A model generated the notes under the pieces. It worked only from the letters and a program-made list of their open reading frames with translations. It was not told the DNA's origin and did no database searches. Shown here one piece after another: positions 43,836-51,473 of a stretch of DNA of 64,000 nt. Every line of letters begins with the position of its first letter. Position 1 is the stretch's first letter. This DNA is from Oscillatoriales cyanobacterium PMM_0080 (GTDB lineage Bacteria > Cyanobacteriota > Cyanobacteriia > Cyanobacteriales > Microcoleaceae). The DNA is taken from the NCBI GenBank assembly GCA_949127775.1, contig CASBQF010000272.1, positions 1 to 64,000 of the forward strand, in the 5' to 3' direction. Position numbers and translations under genes: made by a program.

Positions 43836-44956
43836 AATTCTATGTCGCCACGAATCAAAGTATCTACAAGATCGCCACTGATAGGTAAATCGTCCAGCAA
43901 CCTAACTAAGGTTGGCTCTAGGTGACTTTTGCGATCGAGTACAAAGGTGTTTTCATTTGAAAATTTTCGGATTACTTCCTCATTATGCGAGGTCACTACA
44001 ATCTGACCATTATCCTTAAATGATCGTCGTAGCGACGTAACAAAATGCCCAACTTCTGACAGGGAAAGATAGTTATCAGGTTCATCCCAAAAGCAAAAAA
44101 GTGGCCCATAGTATTTGTTGGCAGCCAAGACAACAGCACAAAGAAAAAAGCATTTCTCTCCATCAGATAAGTCTTTAAAGTCAACACTCAGATTCGCACT
44201 CTTTGCTTCAAACCGAACAACCATACTTTTAGAGTCTTTACCAATTTGTTCATTCAGAAAATCCTGAATGTCAGGCATAACTTCTCGGAGGTATCTGTCA
44301 GTCTGTGTATAAGCAGCAGGGTAGCGACTGAGTAAACCAGAAAACCACTCTCCAAAATTTGAACCGTCTCTTTTTGGCTCCAAAGTTTCCCCGGTAGATT
44401 CTCCAGTCATCCAACTTGGAATCGGAGCTAAAATAATCATGCTTGCCAGCCAACTCTTGAAAATACGCAGCGGATCGTTTGCTGATTGCGCCTGAATAAT
44501 AGGAAGGGCAATGAGATGCCAATCTACTAAAAACTGAGCTTCCGAATTTTTGGGACTGGTGTAAAGAGTGACTTGGGCTTCCTTGCGAGAGTAGATAGGA
44601 TTTCCTGCAATTAACAATTGCTCTTCAAAAACTCGAAGTTCTCTGAAGTTTTCTGGTAATTCCAATGCCAGGATATATTTGTATAGTTTTTTGTCCAGTA
44701 ATACTTCTATCTCAAATCGAATTGGAACATCAGATATTCCTCGATTAAAATCTTTTGGCCCAATCAGACCCTTGTCCTCAAGGTCACGCATTCTATTGAT
44801 GCCTCGACCCGCGCTTTGAAGCACTTCCAATGCAGAGGCAATGGTCGATTTGCCAGCACCGTTTTTTCCAATTAAAAGGGAGGATGACATCTCTTTGAGA
44901 ATCAATTCAAAGTTCTCTAGGCATCTGAAGTTATGTACGTATAGTCTTTGGAGCAT
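43832..44956 (-). CDS. ABC-type AAA ATPase (AAA_21/RecF-OLD-like)
   Basis: The 374-residue protein is an SMC/RecF-like ATPase. It starts LQRLYVHNFRCLENFEL with Walker A GKNGAGKST (residues 30-38). The helical insertion (~90-250) carries no recognised domain. The ABC signature LSDGEKCFFLC (~264) follows, then Walker B LFCFWDEPDNYLS and the H-loop VVTSHNEEVIR. Such ATPases pair with nucleases or toxic effectors in OLD, Gabija, PARIS and related defence systems. The small gene overlapping its stop is the likely effector or partner. A lone upstream promoter must be in 44957-45267. Confidence 0.88.
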   Translation of the reverse strand: MLQRLYVHNFRCLENFELILKEMSSSLLIGKNGAGKSTIASALEVLQSAGRGINRMRDLEDKGLIGPKDFNRGISDVPIRFEIEVLLDKKLYKYILALELPENFRELRVFEEQLLIAGNPIYSRKEAQVTLYTSPKNSEAQFLVDWHLIALPIIQAQSANDPLRIFKSWLASMIILAPIPSWMTGESTGETLEPKRDGSNFGEWFSGLLSRYPAAYTQTDRYLREVMPDIQDFLNEQIGKDSKSMVVRFEAKSANLSVDFKDLSDGEKCFFLCAVVLAANKYYGPLFCFWDEPDNYLSLSEVGHFVTSLRRSFKDNGQIVVTSHNEEVIRKFSNENTFVLDRKSHLEPTLVRLLDDLPISGDLVDTLIRGDIEL

Positions 44957-45267
44957 AGAAAAACGACTCCGACGAATTAAAATGAAAAACGAGCAGCTTA
45001 GTTAACCAACACTTGTAACCGAAGCCAGCTAACCTATAATTGTGTTGTAGATGCGGTAGTACAATACATTATATAACTACAAAATACCTCAAGTTGCTCA
45101 TGTATGTCAACCCTTTCTTGCTTCCCGTTAGACTTTCCTTTTCTTGATCAAGCTTTATGCTGTTCTTTCCTAATTAAGCACTTTCAAAAACCGATTTTTC
45201 AGCTAGCCGTTCAGCGAAATAAAATCAACTTATTAGTTTACGAACCAAGTCAAGAGGTGATTCTCCA
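44957..45267. other. Divergent intergenic region
   Basis: This 311-bp gap separates the leftward ATPase pair from the XisI-like remnant. It is AT-rich with TTGTAGATGCGGTAGTACAAT-like partial dyads at ~45044-45066, possibly operator-like. No gene is seen. Confidence 0.4.
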
Positions 45268-45604
45268 ATGGATAACTCACTAACCTATGCAGACATTCTC
45301 AAAAAAACCCTGCGAGAAGCAACTCGCGCCCAACCCAGTTTACAGCCGATCGAGCTTTACCCCGTCTGTGATGTCGATTCGGGTCACTTTCTGATTCTCG
45401 CGACAGGCTGGGATAAACAGCGCTGGATTGACACGATTCTGTTTCATGCTCGTGAATGTCGATCGTCAAGTGGTAATTGAAGAGGATAACTTCGAGGAAG
45501 ATCTAAGCCAATCACTGATTGAGGCTGGTATCAAAGCAGAGCATATCGTGACTAGCTCTTTTCCTGAGAATAGCGATCGACAAAGAACGCATCAAACAGT
45601 GTAA
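45268..45604 (+). pseudogene. XisI-like element-excision factor, frameshifted
   Basis: From ATG 45268 one frame gives YADILKKTLREATRAQPSLQP and HFLILATGWDKQRWIDTILFHA, which follows the XisI pattern (short N-terminal helix, then a strand ending in a GWDKQR-type motif). After ~45450 the similarity continues in the +1 frame (VNVDRQVVIEEDNFEEDLSQSLIEAGI, then AEHIVTSSFP) to TAA 45602-45604. One small indel near 45450 therefore breaks the gene. XisH/XisI pairs are common in cyanobacteria and were first described with fdxN element excision in heterocysts. No XisH neighbour remains. Confidence 0.6.
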
Positions 45605-45862
45605 AGCCCCTCGATCTACAGTTGTTATGGTGAAACAAAGCATCTGTCCTTTCAGCACTATGCAATATACATCATTAAAACGAGCGAATTGGAAGTCTAC
45701 AGTTGGGTGAATACTCGCGATCGCCACCTAGAACCGATCGCCCTTACAACTCCCGTAGCCCATGCCCAACCACAATACTTAATAAAAACTTTACAAAACT
45801 TACCCGATCGCCCAACACGAGTTAGAGTTATCCTAGGAAATCCAGCAATCCTGTTACAGTAA
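45605..45862 (+). pseudogene. Open remnant downstream of the XisI-like gene
   Basis: The frame after the XisI-like stop stays open to TAA at 45860-45862 without a good start. It includes FQHYAIYIIKTSELEVYSWVN, LEPIALTTPVAHAQPQYLI and RVRVILGNPAILLQ. It may be the tail of a longer ancestral protein or a fragment of another gene (ELEVYSWV is reminiscent of Uma2-type nucleases). I cannot assign it. Confidence 0.35.
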
Positions 45863-45890
45863 ACCTTCCCGTCACTTATCCAGTGGTTCG

Positions 45891-47054
45891 ATGACTCACA
45901 CCCAAAGCACCAAAACTACCGCCACAACTGCAATTTATTCCTTGACAATTGCTCCCGCCTGTGTTTTGCGAGGTCGAAACGCCCTGGCACAAGCCGGAGA
46001 TGCGATCGCCCGTTTCGGAAAACGGCCCCTAATCGTCGGCGGTAGCAACTCCCTCGCCGCCGCCCAACCCTACCTGCAACCAATCCTCGAAGGCAGGGCG
46101 AGCACGGGGGCATCGCCCCTACAGTCCGCCCACACAGCCTACGGCAAAGATTGCAGCGAAATCAGCCTCGAAACCCTCCGCGAAGCCGTCCAAACCCATC
46201 AAGCCGACTTCATCATCGGCGTCGGCGGCGGCAAAGCCTTGGATGCAGCTAAACTCGTCGCCCATCAGTGCAAAATGGCGATCGTCACCATCCCCACATC
46301 AGCAGCCACCTGCGCCGCTTGGACAGCCCTTTCTAACATTTATTCCGAACAAGGTGCGTTCCAATACGATGTCACATTAGCCAGATGTCCCGATTTGTTA
46401 ATCCTGGACTACGGCTTAATTCAAACAGCACCCCAGCGGACATTAATAGCAGGAATCGGAGATGCGATCGCCAAATGGTACGAAGCATCAGTCAGCAGCG
46501 GACACTCCGAACAAACCATGATCATTGCCGCCGTCCAACAAGCTAGAATTCTGCGCGATATTTTATTCCAAAAATCAGCCACCGCCCTCAAAGAACCCGG
46601 TAGCGAAACCTGGCAAGAAGTCACAGATGCCGTCGTATTGCTAGCAGGAGTAATCGGCGGAATTGGCGGAGCTCAATGTCGCACCGTCGCCGCCCACGCC
46701 GTCCACAACGGCCTAACTCATCTATTAGCAAGTCACGGCACATTGCACGGCGAAAAAGTCGCCTACGGCATTTTAGTGCAACTGCGCCTAGAAGAAATGC
46801 TGCAAAACAATCAACTCGCAGCCACCGCCAGACAGCAACTACTAAAATTCTACGCCGAGATTGGATTGCCTAAAAATTTAGACAACTTAGGACTCGGAGA
46901 CGTTAGCCTCACACAATTACAGCGCGCCGCCGAAATAGCTTGCAATCCCAATTCCGACATCCACAGACTGCCATTTAAAGTCGTTCCCGAACAATTAATG
47001 GCGGCGATGGTTTCTACCACCGCACCTGTGGGAGAATTAAAGGTTAAGAGTTAA
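45891..47054 (+). CDS. Iron-containing alcohol/glycerol dehydrogenase family protein
   Basis: The 387-residue protein has the GldA/Fe-ADH fold: the NAD-binding IIGVGGGKALDAAK (~112-125), VTIPTSAATCAAWTALSNIY and the metal-site regions AGIGDAIAKWYEA and HAVHNGLTHL with HGEKVAYG. Glycerol dehydrogenase would be the standard annotation; the substrate is uncertain. Residues ~68-78 (EGRASTGASPLQS) come from a GGGCGA...TCGCCC palindromic repeat inserted in frame (46095-46120). The upstream XisI-like remnant ends 28 bp before the start. It is not in an obvious operon. Confidence 0.82.
   Translation: MTHTQSTKTTATTAIYSLTIAPACVLRGRNALAQAGDAIARFGKRPLIVGGSNSLAAAQPYLQPILEGRASTGASPLQSAHTAYGKDCSEISLETLREAVQTHQADFIIGVGGGKALDAAKLVAHQCKMAIVTIPTSAATCAAWTALSNIYSEQGAFQYDVTLARCPDLLILDYGLIQTAPQRTLIAGIGDAIAKWYEASVSSGHSEQTMIIAAVQQARILRDILFQKSATALKEPGSETWQEVTDAVVLLAGVIGGIGGAQCRTVAAHAVHNGLTHLLASHGTLHGEKVAYGILVQLRLEEMLQNNQLAATARQQLLKFYAEIGLPKNLDNLGLGDVSLTQLQRAAEIACNPNSDIHRLPFKVVPEQLMAAMVSTTAPVGELKVKS
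46095..46120. repeat. Palindromic repeat inserted inside a coding region
   Basis: AGGGCGA and TCGCCCCT form inverted arms around GCACGGGGGCA. This is the core of a repeat common between genes in filamentous cyanobacteria, here translated in frame as RASTGASPL within the dehydrogenase gene. It adds residues without breaking the reading frame. Confidence 0.7.
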
Positions 47055-47197
47055 AACAGTTTGTAAGTAGGTTATTACAAAAAAACAATATCATCTTGTA
47101 GGGGCGGGTTTAGCGAAGAATCTATGATACAAGCAAGTTTATTAAGGCAAAACCCGCCTCTTCCTCTTCCATCTAATGTTTATTTGTACCACCTACT

Positions 47198-47257
47198 TAG
47201 TAAGGACTTTCGTCCTGAAAAAAAACTGTGTTAGAAAGGACTGAAGTCCTTACTACG
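47198..47257. repeat. Dispersed palindrome, AGGACT family
   Basis: TAGTAAGGACTTTCGTCC and GGACTGAAGTCCTTACTA pair with few mismatches. It is related to 35014-35071 and 47331-47388. Confidence 0.75.
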
Positions 47258-47330
47258 AACTCGGAAAATCTCGATGGTTTCTACAGCACTACTTGTGAGA
47301 CAATTAAAGATTAAGAATTAAAACAGTTTG

Positions 47331-47388
47331 TAGTAAGGACTTTAGTCCTTAACAAACTGTGTTAGAAAGGACTGAATTCCTGACTACG
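47331..47388. repeat. Dispersed palindrome, AGGACT family
   Basis: TAGTAAGGACTTTAGTCCTT and AGGACTGAATTCCTGACTA form inverted arms with mismatches on the right. It lies 36 bp before the aminotransferase start. Confidence 0.75.
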
Positions 47389-47423
47389 AACCCGGAAAAC
47401 AACTAACAACTGATACACAAAAA

Positions 47424-48605
47424 ATGACCTTGGATTGGATTAGCCCTGCTGACAGGTTGCAAACACTACCGCCCTACGTATTTGCCCGTCTCGATGAACT
47501 CAAAGCCCGCGCCCGCGAACAAGGACTAGATTTAATAGACTTAGGAATGGGAAACCCCGACGGTGCAACTCCTCAACCAGTAGTAGAAGCGGCCGTCGCA
47601 GCTATCCAAAATCCTGCAAATCATGGATATCCACCGTTTGAAGGAACTGCCAGTTTCCGCCGCACAATTACCAAATGGTATAGCCGCCGCTATAATGTTG
47701 AACTCGATCCCGAAAGCGAAGCATTACCTTTGTTGGGTTCTAAAGAAGGTTTAGCACATTTTGCGATCGCCTATATCAATCCCGGCGACTTAGTATTAGT
47801 ACCGAGTCCCGCTTATCCCGTATTATTTCGCGGCCCGATTATCGCCGGTGCCAAGGTTCACAATATCATCCTCAAACCAGAAAACGACTGGGTAATTGAT
47901 TTAGGCGACATTCCCGACAGCGTAGCTGAACAAGCCAAAATACTCTACTTTAATTATCCCAGTAATCCGACCGGAGCGACGGCACCGCGAGAATTTTACA
48001 AAGATATTGTGGCTTTCGCGCACAAACATCAAATCTTGCTGGTTCACGATTTGTGTTATGCGGAGTTAGCTTTCGATGGCTATCAACCGACAAGTTTATT
48101 AGAAATTCCCGGCGGCAAAGAAATCGGTGTTGAGTTTCACACGATGTCTAAAACCTACAATATGGCTGGCTGGCGTGTTGGTTTTGTGGTAGGAAACAGC
48201 AAGATAATTCAAGGTTTACGCACCTTAAAAACTAACTTAGATTACGGTATATTTTCCGCATTGCAAGCAGCAGCAGAAACAGCGCTGCAATTACCAGACA
48301 GTTACTTGCATGAAGTGCAGGAACGCTACCGCACTCGCCGCGATTTTATGGTTGCAGGATTGGCAGAATTGGGGTGGAATATTCCTAAGCCTCTGGCTGC
48401 AATGTATCTTTGGGTTCCTTGTACTCGCGGCATGAGTTCGACTGATTTTGCCCTGAATGTTTTGCAGCAAACGGGTGTAGTTCTGACTCCAGGAAATGCC
48501 TTTGGCCCTGGCGGCGAAGGATATGTTAGGATTAGTCTGATTGCAGATTGCGATCGGCTGGGAGAAGCTTTGCGACGCTTGAAACAAGCCAACATTCGCT
48601 ATTAA
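47424..48605 (+). CDS. Class I/II aminotransferase (aspartate/LL-DAP aminotransferase-like)
   Basis: The 393-residue fold-type I PLP enzyme has PPYVFARLDELKARA at the start, LIDLGMGNPDGATP, FNYPSNPTGA, the VHDLCYAEL Asp/Tyr pair, the PLP Lys in HTMSKTYNMAGWRVGF, and the substrate-binding Arg in EGYVRISLI. It is close to proteins annotated variously as aspartate aminotransferase or LL-diaminopimelate aminotransferase in cyanobacteria. dapF lies only 1.5 kb away, which makes lysine/cell-wall metabolism possible, but the adjacency is convergent, not an operon. Substrate choice cannot be settled by reading. Confidence 0.88.
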   Translation: MTLDWISPADRLQTLPPYVFARLDELKARAREQGLDLIDLGMGNPDGATPQPVVEAAVAAIQNPANHGYPPFEGTASFRRTITKWYSRRYNVELDPESEALPLLGSKEGLAHFAIAYINPGDLVLVPSPAYPVLFRGPIIAGAKVHNIILKPENDWVIDLGDIPDSVAEQAKILYFNYPSNPTGATAPREFYKDIVAFAHKHQILLVHDLCYAELAFDGYQPTSLLEIPGGKEIGVEFHTMSKTYNMAGWRVGFVVGNSKIIQGLRTLKTNLDYGIFSALQAAAETALQLPDSYLHEVQERYRTRRDFMVAGLAELGWNIPKPLAAMYLWVPCTRGMSSTDFALNVLQQTGVVLTPGNAFGPGGEGYVRISLIADCDRLGEALRRLKQANIRY

Positions 48606-48689
48606 TTACTGGTTATTGGTTATTGGTTAGTTGTTGGTGATAAGCTGATCTGCATTTAAATTGTATATCAAAAAATAATCAAAGTCTTG

Positions 48690-48772
48690 TGGGTGTCCCG
48701 CCTGCCGTGAATATACAATAGACATCTCCAGAAAAGCCAGTTTTGAACAGGCAGGATGCCTGTTCCACAAGA
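48690..48772. repeat. Inverted repeat of the CTTGTGG...CCACAAG type
   Basis: TCTTGTGGGTGTCCCGCCTG and CAGGCAGGATGCCTGTTCCACAAG form imperfect inverted arms around ~30 bp. Similar words occur at 18300-18360 and 55360-55415. It lies between convergent genes. Confidence 0.65.
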
Positions 48773-48815
48773 AATATGGTCGATGTCTAATTTAAATGCC
48801 CTGTTTGGCCAATGA

Positions 48816-49958
48816 CTACAAGCTTTTAATTTGCTCGATTACCCAGCCAAAAGTTTCCATAACTTGCTTGAGGGCAGATTCTTCTTGCAAAGTAAACAAA
48901 GCGAGACTCGGCGACCTTCTTTCCCCAGGTTCTGTAGGTAGCGACAGACCGATCGAACTTAGCTTGTTTCTCAATTCCAGCCAATTTTGATCCGAATTAA
49001 ATGGCGGCCGGGAACCGTAATTGTCAGCAGAAATCTCCATTCTGCCAGCAATATCTACAGTGAATAACTGATAGGGTTTTTTGCCCTTTTGAGGCAATTG
49101 GGCGGCGAAACCGCCGTAGGCGTCCCCTGTTCCCCACTGGATTTGAATTTCGGGCTCTTGACTTTTCGCCCAAAGGTAGATTTCTCTTGCCATTTGCGCC
49201 TCGTCTGCGCCTTGTCTAGCTTTGATTTCCGCAAAAAATGACGATTCATCCCAGCGCCTTCTTTCGCGCATTGCGTTGGATTTTTTCTGCTGTGCTTCGG
49301 CTGTCTGACCGATGACTCTGGGAACCAATGTTTTTAAACCGTCTTCACTGACATATTGCTTAATTTCCAGGGCTAAAACTTCAACCGGGTCCATTTGTTC
49401 GTTGAGAAATTCGACAACTCGGCGCATTTCAGCGGAAATCTCGTCTGCTACAAATACTAGGCGAATTTTACCGGCTTGCAAATTGGTTTTAACTTTCTGC
49501 CAAAATAGGTCTTCATTAGCATCTGCACCGACAAACTCTTCAAAAATCTGTTCGGGATCTCGACCCCGATCGCGACAATTGGCTTCAAACAGAGCAATAA
49601 TCGAATCTATTGGCCAATAAACTAACGCATTAGCAGCATAGTCGATCGACTGACCTAACACTTTTTGCCGAAGTGCAGCATTAGGAGTGCGCCTGACATC
49701 CACCAAAGTAGGAACTGCATTTTGGTCTACAAACAAGTGATTCAGCGACCACTGGACGGCAGTTTCTTCATCGCTGGGCACTGCTTCCCGTGAAATTAAC
49801 AGCCACTTCCGCGCCGTCGCGCGATCGATTTGATCTCCGGCGATCAGATTAGGATAAGTTACTAGCAATTCTTGTAACTGGTCTTCCGAGTCGTAGGGCT
49901 GTTCCATCATTTCTACCAGCCTGTCGTCGTCCTGAATCAGATAAATACCTCCAGCCAT
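48816..49958 (-). CDS. Hypothetical protein, possible PD-(D/E)XK nuclease
   Basis: The 380-residue soluble protein starts MAGGIYLIQDDDRLVEM; AGGTGG 6 bp upstream selects this ATG over the one at 49964. DSEDQLQELLVTYPNLIAGDQ is the common start of nuclease-like proteins with an N-terminal NucS-like or DUF91 helix. LFVDQNAVPTLVDVRRTPN followed by LGQSIDYAANAL and later LVFVADEISAEMRRVVEFLNE with VLALEIKQY could provide D...E-x-K. An ATPase/nuclease effector is possible but unproven. No partner gene is adjacent. Confidence 0.55.
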   Translation of the reverse strand: MAGGIYLIQDDDRLVEMMEQPYDSEDQLQELLVTYPNLIAGDQIDRATARKWLLISREAVPSDEETAVQWSLNHLFVDQNAVPTLVDVRRTPNAALRQKVLGQSIDYAANALVYWPIDSIIALFEANCRDRGRDPEQIFEEFVGADANEDLFWQKVKTNLQAGKIRLVFVADEISAEMRRVVEFLNEQMDPVEVLALEIKQYVSEDGLKTLVPRVIGQTAEAQQKKSNAMRERRRWDESSFFAEIKARQGADEAQMAREIYLWAKSQEPEIQIQWGTGDAYGGFAAQLPQKGKKPYQLFTVDIAGRMEISADNYGSRPPFNSDQNWLELRNKLSSIGLSLPTEPGERRSPSLALFTLQEESALKQVMETFGWVIEQIKSL

Positions 49959-49977
49959 GCACATCCACCTAGTAAAT

Positions 49978-50073
49978 TTTAGATTTTAGATTTTAGATTT
50001 TAGATTTCAGGCTTAGTTATTAGTCATCAGTCACTGGACTGAAGATTAATGACTGATGACTGAAGACTAATGA
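49978..50073. repeat. Heptamer-type short tandem repeats
   Basis: TTTTAGA heptamers (49978-50006) are followed by TTAGTCATCAGTCACTGGAC and its partly complementary TGACTGATGACTGAAGAC at ~50050. A similar TTTTAGA array is at 61610-61636. Both are STRR-type low-complexity repeats flanking genes. Confidence 0.7.
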
Positions 50074-50952
50074 CTACTGACAACCAGTAAATACTTGCTG
50101 TGCCGGCCCAGTCATGTAAATCCGCCCAGAAACTTCTGCCCATTCGATTTCCAAAACGCCGCCGGGGAGTTCAACCGTAGTTGTCCGATCGCACTTTCCG
50201 ACCAACACCCCAGCCACCACAGCGGCACAAGCACCAGTCCCACAAGCTAGAGTAACACCTGCGCCCCTTTCCCACACGCGCATTTTTACATAGTCCCGTC
50301 GTATTACTTGAATAAATTCCGTATTTGTACGGTGCCCGAAGGCTGGGTGGTGTTCAAATTTAGGGCCGATAGTTTCCAAAGCCACAGCCGAAACATCGTC
50401 TACAAAGGTAATGCAGTGAGGATTTCCCATGCTGACACAGGTAACAGACCAAGATTTGTCGGCAACTTCGATCGGCACATCTATCACTTTGGCATCTGGT
50501 GCGGCCAAAGTTGTGGGAATTTCCGCAGCCAGCAGCCGGGGAAGTCCCATATCCACCTTAACCTGACCGTCCGATCGCAATTCTGTGATAATAACGCCCG
50601 CACCGGTGTGAATCCGGTACTCAGTCTTAGATTCACTCCCCCCCGAAGCCTGGGGGGGTTGGGGAGGGTGAATTTCTTTCGATTCCAAATCGGCGATAAA
50701 CTTAGCCAAACAGCGAATCCCGTTACCGCACATTTCCGGTTCCGAACCGTCGGAATTAAAAATCCGCATCGTATAGTCAGTGCCGTTTTGACCAGGAAGG
50801 GCAAAAATCACGCCGTCTGCGCCGATCCCAAAATGTCGATCGCACATGGACACAGCTTGTTCTGGTGTTAAAACTGGTTCACAGGAGTGGCGGTTGTCAA
50901 TCAGAATAAAATCATTGCCCAGTCCGTGATATTTCGCAAACTCGATCGGCAT
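50074..50952 (-). CDS. dapF: Diaminopimelate epimerase
   Basis: DapF interconverts LL- and meso-diaminopimelate for lysine and peptidoglycan. The ~292-residue protein starts [17 protein letters not shown]. It has the two catalytic Cys in MCGNGIRC (Cys75) and LACGTGACA (Cys237). The start at 50952 has AGAGG 10 bp upstream; upstream extension to 51024 lies in a repeat. Residues ~93-108 ([15 protein letters not shown]) are an in-frame insertion from a CCCCCC...GGGGGG palindromic repeat, placed between the two domains near Cys75. The divergent neighbour is hfq, the arrangement known from other cyanobacteria. Confidence 0.95.
   Translation of the reverse strand: MPIEFAKYHGLGNDFILIDNRHSCEPVLTPEQAVSMCDRHFGIGADGVIFALPGQNGTDYTMRIFNSDGSEPEMCGNGIRCLAKFIADLESKEIHPPQPPQASGGSESKTEYRIHTGAGVIITELRSDGQVKVDMGLPRLLAAEIPTTLAAPDAKVIDVPIEVADKSWSVTCVSMGNPHCITFVDDVSAVALETIGPKFEHHPAFGHRTNTEFIQVIRRDYVKMRVWERGAGVTLACGTGACAAVVAGVLVGKCDRTTTVELPGGVLEIEWAEVSGRIYMTGPAQQVFTGCQ
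50637..50668. repeat. Palindromic repeat inserted inside dapF
   Basis: TCCCCCCCGAAGCCTGGGGGGG is a palindrome with CCCCCC / GGGGGG arms, followed by GTTGGGGAGGG. Translated in the dapF frame it gives a [10 protein letters not shown] peptide that is absent from usual DapF proteins. The frame is preserved. Confidence 0.75.
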
Positions 50953-51006
50953 AAAAACAAACCTCTTTCGGTTAAAACTGATTAGACAGGACTTACGCAA
51001 TACCAA

Positions 51007-51073
51007 AGAAACCGGGTTTTTCATCGGTATTCAAGGCTTCGATGCAGTATTTTCGTAAAAAAACCCGGTTTCT
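51007..51073. repeat. Dispersed palindrome, GAAACCGGGTTTTT family
   Basis: AGAAACCGGGTTTTTC and AAAAAACCCGGTTTCT are inverted arms around ~35 bp, the same family as 5737-5803. It fills the dapF/hfq divergent promoter region. Confidence 0.8.
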
Positions 51074-51134
51074 GACCGATCGAGTGCCTAAGTCCTATTA
51101 GATAATGTGATGACCAAATTACCCATTTCTCAGT

Positions 51135-51347
51135 ATGTCCGAATTTGAGACAGGATTGCCCAGCATTCGCTTAATACAAAGCTACATCAAAGACAAAGAA
51201 CAGGTAGAGATCAAACTCATGACCGGCGATTTGCTAGTGGGTAGAATTTTTTGGCAGGATAATGGCTGTATTTGCCTCCTCGATGCCTCAGAAAAACAAA
51301 TTTTGATCTGGCGATCGGCAATTGCCTATATCAAACCCAACGGCTGA
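51135..51347 (+). CDS. hfq: Cyanobacterial Hfq (Sm-like protein)
   Basis: The 70-residue protein is the short cyanobacterial Hfq. The Sm1 region is LPSIRLIQSYIKDKEQVEIKL with GDLLVGRIFWQDNGCICLL, and Sm2 is ILIWRSAIAYIKPNG. It lacks the C-terminal tail and key RNA-binding residues of the enterobacterial protein. In Synechocystis, Hfq is needed for motility and acts with the pilus ATPase PilB; that role may hold here. Its position divergent from dapF is conserved in cyanobacteria. Heptamer repeats and then the antiporter gene follow. Confidence 0.95.
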   Translation: MSEFETGLPSIRLIQSYIKDKEQVEIKLMTGDLLVGRIFWQDNGCICLLDASEKQILIWRSAIAYIKPNG

Positions 51348-51410
51348 GGAGAGGGATACGGGGATACGGGGAGACGGCGAGACAGCGAGACGGCGAGAGT
51401 TGGATAATTA

Positions 51411-51455
51411 CCCAATTCCCAATTCCCAATTCCCAATTCCCAATTCCCAATTCCC
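51411..51455. repeat. CCCAATT heptamer array
   Basis: Six tandem copies of CCCAATT lie between hfq and the convergent antiporter. They are preceded by a GGGATACGGGGA / GAGACGGCGAGAC low-complexity stretch (51354-51396). This is the STRR class of heptanucleotide repeats. Confidence 0.9.
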
Positions 51456-51473
51456 TCAACATCTGTCAACTGA

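Larger units (their letters stand above)
47055..47423. other. Intergenic region with two AGGACT palindromes
   Basis: It contains a GGGGCGGGTTT / AAACCCGCC inverted pair (~47101-47158) and two copies of the GTAGTAAGGACTTTAGTCC family at 47198-47257 and 47331-47388. The two copies also share flanking AACAGTTTG and CTACGAAC(T/C)CGGAAAA words, so they may have arisen by local duplication. No gene is present. Confidence 0.6.

Noticed and set aside
50308..50871. 187-codon frame opposite dapF
   Set aside because: Antisense shadow of dapF with no motif.
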